DNA of 64,000 nucleotides from Camellia lanceoleosa. Taxonomy: Eukaryota > Streptophyta > Magnoliopsida > Ericales > Theaceae. Both the position numbers and the translations under genes were made by a program. The stretch is taken from assembly GCA_025200525.1 (NCBI GenBank), contig CM045760.1:47263932-47327931 (forward strand), written 5' to 3'. This document shows positions 47,223-59,300 of the stretch, in pieces (the stretch's first letter is position 1; each line of letters starts with the position of its first letter). The notes beneath the pieces were generated by a model. It was not told where the DNA came from. It saw nothing but the letters and a program-made list of their open reading frames with translations, and ran no database searches.

Positions 47223-48750
47223 TTTTTTTTTTTTTTTTTTTGATCGGCAAAGAAAAATTTCATTAACAGCATGAAATTAAAGGTACAAGTAGATGAAATG
47301 CATCGAGAGAAATTCGAAAAGTCCAAAGACCCCTACTACTGCTACTCGCATCCATACAACTAACCCCTTGGCCTCACGATTTTTTTTTTTATTTTTTAAA
47401 CAAAAAAGTTAAGAAGAACTTAACTATAAAACAAAATACAAGATTTCCCACAACATCAACCCACACAAACCGAACCCAAACACCAACTCCAAAACAGCCA
47501 AACTAAACAAACCAACTCCCAATATTGTCAAGACTCCCATGTCATTGATCACAAGATCCACGCACGCCACCAAAGCCAAAACCCACGCCTGTTGCACACC
47601 CAAAGCCTACACCTCTGCTGACTCACCATCATCAGCCCCTACCTCTACTAACTCACCATCATCAGCCCCTGCTTCCACTCTGCTGTTGCCCCTTGCGGAC
47701 TCGCCTATCGCCTTGCTCCTGCCGCCATCACCATCCTCCACAATGCTCCGTCTCTACCCTGGTACACCAACCTCCTAACCTATGAAACCATCTTTTAACT
47801 CCATGCTAGCAACCTCTTTTATCTCACATTGCCAGTCGAGCCACCCATACCCACTGCAGAACCAAAACCTACTGCAGATCTAAACCCCAAGATCTTCTTC
47901 TTTCTCACACCCACGGCAGCTCCCCTACTAACCAACCTGCTGCTACCAACCACGCCACCCACCTGAACACTTACCGAGCACTCAATGCATCAGACTCACC
48001 TAACGCCGAGACCCACACCCATGCCAATACCCACAACCAGCTCCACTTCTCCACTCCTATGGACGAACACACCCAACGCTGACCTGGATCATCTTCGACA
48101 CACATCCGAACACACATCCGAACACGAACACACCTGATGGCGAAACAGAACCACTGCCAACTCCAGATCCATGGTCGGACACCTCTGTTCCGAACCAAAC
48201 TCCGAACACACCCACTGGATACAACTGGATGAAGTACACCCCTCAAACACCCACTCGAAAAGGAGCGCTCGAATGGAATCTTAGATCTGGATCGAAGATT
48301 TGGATCTAGATCTGAACTCTTAGATCTTAGATCTGGATCGAAGCATCTCCAAAGATCCAAACCAACATTCATCCCTCAAACTCCCACTCGCACAGGAGCG
48401 CCCGAATGAAACTCCTAACCAGATTAGATCAACCTCTATTCCGGCCCAAAACTGACCACCATCTACTCAGTTTTGACCCCTATACCAAGCACCCCCTGGT
48501 GAAAACAAAACATACAGCTCTAAAGGGAGCTGGACCAGCAACACCGAAACACATCTAAGTGGGAAAACATTGTGGGAATCAAGTTATTATATGGAAAAAA
48601 ACAACACACAAACAGAAGAGGAAGCTGGACCAGCCGACCGCCATAGCCGAAGGCGGCGGCCGGCCAGCCAAAAGTGAGGCCCGGGGGTGGAGGTTTATAG
48701 AGAGAGACAGAGAGGTTTTAGAGAGAGAGATGAATCTTTCTTAACCCTGA
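47223..48750 (-). mobile_element. Non-LTR retroposon, minus strand, with poly-A tail
   Basis: The plus strand shows a T tract (47223-47241) followed by GATCGGCAAAGAAAAATTTC, the reverse of the tail of the retroposon at 57667-58396. Further shared blocks are TAACAGCATGAAATTAAA, CCCCTACTACTGCTACTCGC and AGTTAAGAAGAACTTAACTA. The 5' side holds a CT-rich leader (about 48740-48680 on the minus strand). No reverse transcriptase was found, so it is 5'-truncated or non-autonomous. A 133-codon minus frame at 47971-48372 is of unknown meaning. A target duplication was not found. Confidence 0.65.
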
Positions 48751-49517
48751 AGCACCTCTTTTTTAGAGTGACATCAGTTTCTAGTGCTCGCAACCATCTC
48801 ATTTATATTACGAGACAAAGTAGATTTTCTGGACTTTTGGTGAAGTAGTGATTGAAGAAGGACAAAAATTTATCCCCTCAACTTTTCTTTGCTTTTTGAC
48901 AAAGTAGTGATTAAAGAGAGATGAAAAAGAAGTGCATTCTAGCAATATAATTAATAGCAAAAATAAGTAAAGAATAAAATGCTAGACAAGTTATAAAAAA
49001 CTTGAAACTCTAACAATTAAATTAAAATTAATGGGCAAGAGTTATAGGAAATTATTATACAATAAACATAAAAATAACTCTAGCAATCATACAAATAATT
49101 CTAGAGCAATTAACATGTAAATTAAACTAACAATTATAAATAAACTCATGCAAACACTTCTAGAGCACTAGACAATAATAAGCATGCAATTTAACTTAAA
49201 TCTAGAAAATTAAAGAACATGCCTATTATCTTATAAATTTAAGAAATAATAAACATGTAAATTAGATCAAAATGTAGTAGATATTGAACATGATGATTAT
49301 ACAACTTGAGACACTCATGAGCATGTAAATTACATTATAAAATTATAAAATAAAAAGCATGCAAATCATGGTTGGAAATTAAAAATCATGCTCAAAAAAT
49401 AAAATTATACTAGAAAACAAGTAAGTATACAACTTATGCTAGAGATCTAGAAATAAAAAGCATTCTCTTCCAAACTGAAAAACTATCAAATAACATTGCA
49501 TATAATACTAACAGATT

Positions 49518-49680
49518 GAAATGTATTTAACCACTTAAATTGACTAAAACAGTAGACTATTCAATACTAGGAAACAGTGGGTTTTCTTTATTTTTTATTT
49601 TTTCTTCCATGAAATGTATTTAACCACTTAAATTGACTAAAACAGTAGACTATTCAATACTAGGAAACAGTGTTTCATAT
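49518..49680. repeat. 93-bp tandem duplication
   Basis: The block from GAAATGTATTTAACCACTTA to CTAGGAAACAGTG occurs at 49518 and again at 49611, without visible differences over about 60 bases. Confidence 0.8.
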
Positions 49681-50905
49681 TCAAGAGCAGCCAGTACTGT
49701 TTTTTTCTTCCCTAGCATGTAATATTGAAACATTTGCATATGCCGTATATTAGAATTACTTCGATGTAATGAGAAATAATAAACATTCAAACAGAGTAGG
49801 CAACTTATATAAATACATTGAATTTGTAATCATGAATTTCATATGAAAAACAATGGTTTTATGATATATATTATTCTGTAATTCTAATCATGTACTACAA
49901 ACAACCAACAGTGTATAATGTGGGGAAAATAAAACTAATTGAAATTATATATGAATCTATTTGATCAATTTCATGGAAAACATATTTGTTTTAAACTTGT
50001 TGTACAAATTATGTAATTAAATAAAATAAACAAATAGATTCATACGAAATTAAATTGATTTCCAGCATAAGAAATCATGGGATTACATCACACAACTTGA
50101 TGAACAAAAATACATATAATAAACATGAGGAAAAGAAAGCAAATTGAAACTTGTTTGATATCACAGTCTCCTTAAAACAAATTCACCGCCTCACAGTTGG
50201 TGTTGGAGGTATATCAGCGTCTGTCTCCTAAGAAATGACGGTATAGACCCGTTAACGCAGAAGTACCTTTTATTTAGTTTCGACAAAAGGACAATGGTAA
50301 CAGTCTTTCACACAAGAAGAAGAATATATCAGCAGACTAACTATATAGTATGGAAGCCAAAACTTCTGTACTGAAACCAAGAAAGATGGCCTCCTTTTCT
50401 ACACAATAGGGGAGAGAGGAGGAGCCTCCTAGCCATGAAGGTTAGCAACAAATACAGCCTATTACTCTTGTAAAACAGATGAAGGAATGCACAAAATTGA
50501 TGTGGAATAGAATGTGTATATTTACAGCCACCAAACAAACTTAGCCCAAAAAGATTAGGTTTGTAGACCACTAATTCGGCCTAGCTCAAACCTAACTCGA
50601 ATCTCAAGATCCAAGATCCACGACCCACGAACCACAGACTCGGGCGGTGCGCGTAGGACACTTTTTGCATAACCAACTTGGACTATAATTTTACATTGAA
50701 GTATCCATAACTCTCTTCTTTCAAAAAGTTTGGATGTCTCAAAGGACTCATACCTTTATTAAAATCTTGAGGTTTAAATACCCATCAAAACTTTCCTCTA
50801 CAATCAATGTGAGATTGGTAGTTATACACAATTCACAATGCCTCATTCATGAGGCCAACTTTATGAGATAATTTCTTATTTAATATTTAATGGTTTTTGG
50901 TCTTA

Positions 50906-50954
<49 letters not shown>

Positions 50955-52313
50955 TTGTGGTATAAAGATCTTGTTATAAAAAATCTAAACCCATTTGATC
51001 TCACCTTAACTAATGGTTGAGACGTACTTTAATTTCACATTAAAGTCATCATAAAACTATTTTTTCCAACACTTATAACATATAAGAATTTTATAGGCCA
51101 ATTTTTTTGGTCTTTAAAGTGAAAATTTTGTTTCAAAAAATATTTAGAAATCAATTTCTATCGTCATGAAAATTGTCACTAAAAATTCATCCCGAAGAGT
51201 CAAAAACAAGGTTTTTAAGGGCAAAATAATTTGGTCTTAAAATAATTTATTTTTGAAGACACAAAATTTGGTTTCAAAAGGATAATAATTCATTATTAAT
51301 ATCTAATTTTCATTGCTAAAAATATAACAATGATACTTTTCGCAACAAAAATATTTGATCCTTAAAAAATAATTTTCTCCAAATTTTAGTCTCTAAAAGC
51401 TTAATTTTTATGTAGTGTGTTGTGATTGGTGGAGAATGTAGAACTCATGATTTTGTGTTGAATGATTAAAAAATATGAGGAGACATGATATATGATGGTT
51501 AGTAGAGAAGTATGAATATGTAACACTCTAAGAGCACCTAATAATTTTCCGAAAATTGTGTTCATGCTTCTTTTTTTTTTTTTTTTTTCGTTCCTTGTTT
51601 TTTTTTTAAGTGATAACACATCAAAAATTTTAATTTCCAAACAAAGTGATATATCCCAGCTTAAAAAAAAAAAAAATTTAAAAATTGATATAAATGTAAA
51701 TTTTGTATTTAAAAAAATTTAATTGGTTACATCAATGAAGGTTTTAGTTGACCCCAATTTCAGAAAAAAAAAATTGAAAATTTTCACACAAAAAAATAAA
51801 TAAATCAAAAAAGTAAGTGCAAATTTCATTAAAAAAAATTTCAAAATAATTGTTCTTCTTTAAGAAGTGATATTATTATAAAAAAATAATAAAAAAAAAG
51901 AAAAAAAAAAAAAAGAGAGCTTTTTCTTGAACACATCAATTGGCTGGATTAGTTGGAGCGTTATCAGCAATTTTCCGTTAATAAGGCCTCTTTTGGGAAG
52001 AGATAAAAAATCTGATTTTCAGATTTTTTATCTCCTCTTCTCTCACAGAAAAGCTGATTATAATCTGCTTATAATCAACTTTTCACCAAAAATCAGATTA
52101 TAACCATCTTTCCAAAACACCCCTAAATGAAACACAATTATTAAGAGTAAGGCAAAGGAGGGCATAAGGGTAATTTCATTCTTTCAACAAACAACGCCGT
52201 CAATAGCCTTCTAACGCTAAAGCTTGAGACACCGGCCAATCCTGTCGGACCGTTGAAGCCGTTAGATGCTCTTTTCAACGCCTGGCTTTTTTTTGGTCAG
52301 TCAAAATCCGTAT

Positions 52314-52354
<41 letters not shown>

Positions 52355-52631
52355 TTTTCTCTGAAAAAAGCACAGCACTCCAATCCAATCCTGTGATTTG
52401 GATACATGTTGGCCTGTTTGGTTAGTTGAGTTTTAATTTTTTTTTTAATTAAAATTTATGAATAAAATAAATTAAAATAGTGAATAAGATAATAACATAT
52501 CAAATTTATAATTATTTTATTTTTTTTCTCAGAAATATTACATCTAATTATAAAAAAATTTAACTATTTTCTAAAATATAAAACTGTTAACATATTGAAA
52601 TAATCAAAAAATTAAAATAATTTATTAAATA

Positions 52632-52976
52632 GGATAAATTACAAACAGATCCCTTGATGTTTACTTAAATTATAAATTACTCCTTATAGTTTTGAAATTA
52701 TATTATACTTCCTAAGGTTTTTAATTTCATAACAAATAGGTCATTTTATTAATAAATTATTAAGTTAATTAATAGTTTTTAATAATGTTAAAATTTTATT
52801 TAAATTAATAATTCAGATAATTTTATTATTGTATAGGTGAACAGTTAAAAATTTTATTTTTTTAATTAATTCTATTAAATAAAAAATTCTAACAAAAAAA
52901 TATTTATAATTTTTTAAACTGCAAAGAACAGTTGATATTTTAAACAAATCTCATAAAATGTTTTTATAATTTATCC
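52632..52976. mobile_element. MITE with GGATAAATT ends
   Basis: Left end GGATAAATTACAAACA; right end complement GGATAAATTATAAAAACA. 345 bp, AT-rich, non-coding. Confidence 0.55.
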
Positions 52977-53104
52977 ATTAAAATAACCACATTCACAAAC
53001 AAGGCCACTGTGTGAGTGAGAATTAGGAGTTTGACTAACCATGTCCAAGTCGCAGCAGAGGATCCAACCGTTAGATATTTGAATTTAATAAATTACACGT
53101 GGCG

Positions 53105-54606
53105 GAAAAAAAAAGGAAAATTACAAGAAAAAAAAAAAACTTCAGTGTGTGTTTTTCAAATTAAATTCTATAGTTTTAATTTTGACAAATTAAACTCCGA
53201 AATTTCTTCCATGTTTCAAATGTGAACCCTCCGTCTATATCCGTTTGATTGAACTAATGAAATCTGAGTAAAATTCTCAGATTCAAACACATATGTTCAA
53301 ACACTTGAATTTTCCTCGTCGTGACTCTGTTTCGTCTCATTTTCACGTCGTTGGATTCCCCTCATTGCTTAGTTTACATTCCATTCCTCATATGCTTTGT
53401 TCTACCTCTTTTTGTGTACCGTTAATACTTCGAAAGTTGGAAAAAAATAAGATCTTTTTCTCTTTCGGCAAAATTTTCTAATTCAAACACACATGTTCAA
53501 GTACTTGTATCTCTTTCGTCATAATTCCGTTTTGCCTCATTTTTGCGTCTTTGGATTCACCTCATGGCATAGTTTTCGTTTCACCCCTCATAAGCCTTGT
53601 TCCAACTCTTTTTGCAAACTGTTGGAGCTTCGAAAGTTGGCCAAAAATAAGATTTTCTTTCTTTGGGAAAAATTTTCATATTCAAACACTTGTATAACCC
53701 TCATCGTAACTCCGTTTCACCTTATTTTTGCTTTGTTAGATTCACTTCATGACCTAGTTTTTATTTCACACCTCATGTACCTTATTCCAGCTCTTTTTGT
53801 AGGCAAAATTTTTTTCTTCCTTCCTACTTTCTTTCCACAATTATTCTTTTTTTTCTTTTCCTTCATGGCCCTTCCACCGAGCTCGTGGTGGCCACCGAAC
53901 CTCCAACGGTGGCAGTGTTGTCAAGTATGAATGTATATGACTTATAAGAACGGAAAGAAACATGAGAGTAGGGGAAGGGCCATGCAGGAAGAGGAAAAGA
54001 GAGAATAATTGTAGAAAGGAATAAGGAAAGAAGTATAGAGATATTAAAAAAAAAAAAAAAGAGAGAGAAAAATCTTATTTAGAGCCAACTTTGGGAGCTC
54101 TGACAACATGCAAAAAGAGGTGGAACAAGGGGAATCAGGGGTGGAAAGAAAACTAGGCTATGAGATGAATCAAACGACGTAAAAATGAAGCAAAATGGAG
54201 TTAGGACAAAGGAGATACAAGTGCTTGAATATGTGTGTTTGAATTTGAAAATTTTACCTAAAGAGAGAAAAATCTTATTTTTGACTAACTTTCGAAGTTT
54301 CAACGGCATACAAAAAGAAGTGGAACAAGGCATATGAGGGATGAAATGAAAATTAAGGAATGAGGTAAATCCAACTCATTAAAAAATGAGGCGAAACGGA
54401 GTTACAACGAGGAAGATACAAGTGTTTGAACATGTGTACTTGAATTTAAAAATTTTGCCCAGATTCCGTTAGTTCAATCAAACGAATATAGATAGAGGGT
54501 TCATATTGAAACACAGAAGAAATTTTAGGATTTAATTTATCAAAATTGAAACTATGAGATTTAATTTAAAAAACACGCAAAATCCTAAGATTTTTTTTTG
54601 TAATTT
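53105..54606. mobile_element. Large foldback element (~1.5 kb) with repeated arms
   Basis: The left arm (about 53105-53870) and right arm (about 53980-54606) are inverted copies. Outer paired words are GAAAATTACAAGAAAAAAAA with its complement near 54597, and CCGTCTATATCCGTTTGATT with its complement near 54485. Within the arms a ~200-bp block (TTCAAACACTTG ... CTTCGAAAGTTGG) is repeated: two full and one partial copy on the left, two on the right. The inner ends pair at CACAATTATTCTTTTTTTTC and TTCATGGCCCT. The loop (about 53874-53980) holds GAGCTCGTGGTGGCCACC. Open frames here follow the repeats and are not convincing genes. Confidence 0.7.
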
Positions 54607-55540
54607 TCTCTTGGAAAAAAATTTATGGGATACATGGGACAGAGGATCCATCCGTTAGGCGTCTAGAGGTACAGATTTCGACAAATTGTGTGGGGTTTCC
54701 TTTTTGTCTATATAGGGAGAAAAAATGTTGATTTTTGTAACCATTGAATTGAATTTGGATTTGACTCTACCTATTATAATATATTAATGGTCTGTTATTA
54801 AAAATATATAAATTGTATAGGTAAATATAATCTTATAATATGATAATTTTTATTTAATCAATTTAAATTTTTGTATGAATAATTTTTTTAATTAGTTGTA
54901 TATAATATGAACAGTTTAGATTATTAAAATGAATCTAAATTAATCCAATAATAAATCAATTTCACTGTAAAATTAAAATATTCAACTTAAACAAATTTGG
55001 ACTCCTAGGGAGAGAGGAGTTGGGTTTGTAACCAATGGCCATGAATCGTCGTGAATGGGTCCAGTTTGGATAGGGTTGGTGAGGTGCTGTGTGCGGGAGG
55101 AATCCACCTGATGATGGTTGCTGCCATGGTGGTTTCATGGTTAGCATGGTGTGAAATTATGAGATAGTGGATGAACTAGAAAGTATATGAGAATAGGAAA
55201 AAGTTAGGGATTATGAAAATTTTGTCATGAAAATGATCATGAAAAATTTATGGTCCTTGGATTACCTTGATTAATATGTGGTGCTTTATTCTAAGTGTAA
55301 TCCAAGAGTCACAAGACTTTCATGATTATTTTCATGAAAGATTTTTCATGATACCTAGTATTGCTGATGAGAATATATATATATATATATATTGTAAGTG
55401 AATTTAAGGATTTAAGTGGTAAGTTTCTAATATTTTAAATAATTTTAAGGGACATTATCAATGAAACTGACAAAAACAATTACACAAATACATTCTCACA
55501 ATTTTTAAATTGAATCCCATCACACAAAGGGGATGTTTGT
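54607..55540. other. AT-rich intergenic DNA with a small inverted-repeat element
   Basis: At about 55218-55360 the words TCATGAAAATGATCATGAAA and CATGATTATTTTCATGAAAG face each other with GGATTAC/GTAATCC inside, a small foldback repeat. A TA microsatellite lies at about 55374-55392. No gene seen. Confidence 0.45.
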
Positions 55541-56002
55541 TTCAGCTTTTCAAAACTAACTTATAACTTTTAGCTTTAAAAAAATTATTTTGAACTGTTT
55601 GGTTAAACTTATTTCAAATAGTTTCTGATTCTAACAGTTTATTTTAACTCAAAAAAGCTAATTCTGAGAAGCTACTCACCCATTATTTCTGATTATCAGT
55701 TTCTGCTGTGAACATATTAATTTATAGTTATATTCTTAGATTTTATTTATTTATTTTTTAAATAGGAAAAGACCCAAATTGACTATAGATTATTATTATT
55801 ATTATTTATGAGAAATGTAGATAAGTAGTAAATAACAAAAAATAAAAATTAATTGAAAAAGTTATTTCACAGCTTATTTCACAAACACTACTCAACAATT
55901 TAAATCTATAATCCAACAGTTACACCAAACAGATTAACAACTTTTGATTAAAGTCATAATATATAATCTGTTAAGCTATAATGTATAAGTTGTTTTAACA
56001 GC
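55541..56002. mobile_element. Candidate MITE (TTTGTTTCAGCT/ACACCAAACGGGGCC ends)
   Basis: The left end GGGATGTTTGTTTCAGCTTT and right-end complement GGCCCCGTTTGGTGTAGCTG form a loose inverted pair typical of plant MITEs. The interior is AT-rich with AGCTTATTTCACAAACAC. The target duplication is not resolved. Confidence 0.4.
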
Positions 56003-57029
56003 TACACCAAACGGGGCCAAAAAGTTGCTCCCTCCATGTTTTATTATTATTATTTTTTTATCTTATACCCTAAATTTTTATTCTTGTACCCTAAATTTTT
56101 ATTTTTCCTAATTTTAATAATGTTGCTATCACATTAGCATCGATCGATTTTCTGAAGGGTGTTTGGTATAATCTATAGAAGTACACTTGTTATAAGTGTA
56201 CTTATTTTAGTCATATTACCAAGGGGTGTAATTTTGGTCCGGTCCGGACTGGCCCAGCCCATCCGGGCTCGAGTCAGGCCGGGCCCATGTCAAGCTTTGC
56301 GGGCTCCGGCAAAAAAATCAGGCTAGGTGTAGACACCCCATTTTTGACCGATCTTAAGACTCAGACGTCACCGATTGAGCGCTCGGTGATGTTGCATATT
56401 GTGCTCGTTCAGAAGTCTCAGAGTCTCGGCCGTGAGCCTTGCCTCCGGACTTCCGAACTCTTTCTGTACTTGGCCTCGGTTTGTGAACCAGACTCGGTTT
56501 TCTCTGTTTCTTTTCCCAGAGGGAGAGAGGGGTCTAGTAGATCACCTCTCAGTGGCCGTGGGCTACATTTCGTAGCCGTAGGCCATTTTGCCCATTTCGG
56601 AGCCCGGTTCCCGATTTTCGGAGCCGTCAGGCCGTGTGCCTCGGTTCGGGACCGCCTAACCACCTCCGTTTGCCCCGATTTTTGGCATGCATCTTATTTA
56701 CTCCCTTTTAAGGGACACTGAGGTCCGAGAGACCAACTTCGTGGTCGAACACCACTCCCGGTGCCTAACAGTCGGTTTTCGGGGCCTCGGACTGCGCGCT
56801 TCGGCCCCCGAACCTTCATTTTGCATCGGTTTTCGTTCATTTTTGGAAGGGACCTCTGTTTCATCACCAGGATGGTCGTAGAAGGGTGAGAGGCCAGTAA
56901 TTGTTCCAGCAACCAGGTATATTCCATCATCGCCCTCCGACGCCCGTTTTTCTTACTTCAAAGCCAATATTGACCACCCTTGGACCATTTTCTTGCACTC
57001 TAAACCCCATATTTGTGATGCACACACCT

Positions 57030-57260
57030 GGGAGGCCACCAATATGTGGTGGCCGGCTAGTAATTGTGTTTGAACCTTTTGAACCCCTTTGAAAAGTGGG
57101 TTGTTCTCTCTCCTAGTTCACTGTTTCCAATTTTTGACCACAGGGTTGTGTTGAGAACACATGTGAGGCCACCAACTTGTGGTGGCCGGCCACTAATTTG
57201 ACTTGACCTGTTTGACCCCTAGCCGGCCGGCCATGGGGAGGGCCGGCCGGCCATCTTCAA
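57030..57260. repeat. GGCCG-rich palindromic motif cluster in long LTR copy 2
   Basis: Includes GGTGGCCGGCTAGTAATT, TGGTGGCCGGCCACTAATTT and GCCGGCCGGCCATGG. It is the counterpart of the clusters in copy 1. Confidence 0.5.
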
Positions 57261-57666
57261 GCCCAATAGCCATCCGGCCAGATTCCTTACATCAAGTACA
57301 ATGCAGATACACCCTCCTTTTCCCCCTAGATTCTGTATCCGAGGGAGTGCCTTTTTAGGGGGAAACTTGGATTGTTTTCCCCATTTTTTTCCCCTCTCTT
57401 TTTCCTCCCCTTTTGCCTATATAACCAGAGCTCCAGCTGCATTGGAAAGGGTTGGAAAATTTTCCTTAAGCCTCTTGCATTGCCTCTCTCCCTCTCTCTC
57501 ATTTCAACCCTCCAAACCTCCTAAGTCCTACCTCATTTCTACACCATCACCTAGCATCACACCACCACCTCTATTCCAGCCACTTGGAGCTGTCTTCCAG
57601 AGCTGAGGAGCACCTAAACTTGGTCCAAGAAGTTGCTAAAGATTGGTCTACAAGGGTGAGTTACCA

Positions 57667-58396
57667 ATCAATGAGAGCAACTAGAGGCCTCAGCTGGAAA
57701 ATCCTCTCCCTTCTCTCTAACTTCTCTCTCTAAAAAAAAAAACCTCCTTCTCGGCACATTTGTTCTTTGGGTCGGCGTTTACCTTTGGCGATTTGTCTTG
57801 TTAGCTTTCTCTTTCAATAAACTTGAGTCTTCCATTTCCCACCCAGGTGTGTTTTTTTTGCTGTTTTCAGGGGCTGCTCTGGCTTGCTTTTGGGTGTCTT
57901 CTTGTGTTTCAACCTTGCCGGTTTAGCTGTTTCATCTGATGAGTCCAGGTTTTGCATTCGTGCGCTTTTGGCGAATGGAGCTTGAGGGGTGCTTTCCGGT
58001 TCGTAGGCGTTTTCAGCTCTTTCCAGTTTTCATTCGAGCGTGGCTGGGTTGCAGAGTAGGCGTAGGGTGATGATTGGTAGGCAGCAGCTTTGGGAGTGTT
58101 GTTAGGTTTTTAATTTTGGGTTGCTGGTTGGGTTTTTTTTGGTTTAGTTAGTCTTGTTTGGTTTGGGTGTTTTGGTGGTTTGCTTTTGTGGGGACTCATG
58201 TAGTTTAGTTTATAGTTAAGTTCTTCTTAACTTTATTTAAAAAAATCGAGAGGCTTAGGGGTTGGTTGTATGGTCGCGAGTAGCAGTAGTAGGGGTATTT
58301 TTATACTACCGAATCTCTCTCGATGCGTCTCATCTTCTTGTACTTTTAATTTCATGCTGTTAAATAAAATTTTTCTTTGCCGATCAAAAAAAAAAA
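57667..58396 (+). mobile_element. Retroposon insertion, 730 bp, with poly-A tail
   Basis: A perfect 15-bp duplication AAGGGTGAGTTACCA brackets it (57652-57666 and 58397-58411). It ends TTTGCCGATC plus an A tract (58386-58396). The 3' 250 bp match the minus-strand unit at 47223. No reverse transcriptase frame is present, so it moved with a LINE's machinery or is 5'-truncated. Confidence 0.85.
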
Positions 58397-58499
58397 AAGG
58401 GTGAGTTACCATTTCCCTCTTTTTAGCTCATTTTTGGCATGCTTTCTTAGCCCTTCTTGCTTATACTTTTGAGCTCCGGCCATAACTGAAAGTGGCATT

Positions 58500-59300
58500 T
58501 TTTTGAGCTCTATTTCATCTTTCATTAAGGGCCTCTTACTGTTTGAGGCCCCCATTTGGCACTTACTTCATTATCCCTCTTATATGCCATTTCCTTGCAT
58601 GTTATTTTTGGCCTATATGTAAACTGTTTTGAGGCATGGTGTAAACTGTGAAGTAGCTTATTTTGAGCCCTTATTCAACATTGTTAAGGGCTCATCACTG
58701 TTTGGGGCCTCCATATATCACTTGCCATTGTATCCATCTTTTGGTCCCATTTTTGCATGATTCATTAGCCTATTGGGCTTCTATTTTTGGACCTTGGTCC
58801 GAACTGAAAATGGCCTTTTTTTTGACCCCCTCTCCATGTTTCATTAAGGGTCTATTGCTGTTTGGAGCATCATTTGTATACTTTGTGTTGTAGCCTCTCT
58901 TTTAGGCCATATCTTGCATTGCATTTTTAGCATAATTTTACACTGTTTTGGGCTGGGCCATCAACTGTAAAAGGTCATATTTTTGGGCCCTCTTCAACAT
59001 TGTTGAAGGGCCCTCACCTGTTTAGGACCAGCATACATCAGTTGCTTCTTTGTCTCCATTTTGGCCCTTATTTTACATAGCATTTTGAGCATACTTGTAT
59101 CTGTTTTTTGGGTTGGTTATAAACTGTAAAGCATCATATGTTTGGCCCCTCTTCAATATTGTAGAAGGTCCCTTCTCTGTTTAGGGACAGCAGCTTGCAC
59201 TTGCTTCATTATCTTGCTTTTAGGGCCATTTTTGCATGCTAATTTAGCCTCATTTGTGCCCACTGTTTGGCCTTGATTTAAACTGTAAATATACTTTTTT
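58500..59300 (+). repeat. ~158-bp degenerate tandem repeats in long LTR copy 2
   Basis: The word TTAAGGG(C/T)C(T)...CTGTTTG(A/G)GGC recurs near 58526, 58682, 58843, 58999 and 59160. Each unit also has GGCC(A/C)T...TTTGCAT and TAAACTGT. Five or so units. Confidence 0.6.

Larger units (their letters stand above)
48751..53104. other. AT-rich intergenic DNA with MITE and microsatellites
   Basis: No gene seen. Contents: a 93-bp tandem duplication (own entry), an ATT microsatellite (about 50910-50955), a TC microsatellite (about 52317-52351), and a MITE at 52632-52976. Around 50560-50650 a GC-richer patch (CCACGACCCACGAACCACAG) has no recognised meaning. Confidence 0.5.

Noticed and set aside
47971..48372. 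133-codon minus frame within the retroposon
   Set aside because: No recognisable ORF1, RT or endonuclease motif; kept only as a remark.
53493..53930. 145-codon plus frame in the foldback element
   Set aside because: Its content follows the ~200-bp arm repeats; the same repeats in the other arm carry no matching frame.
57301..57606. 101-codon frame in long LTR copy 2
   Set aside because: Pro/Phe/Ser-rich from CT tracts of a leader-like region; no counterpart in copy 1.
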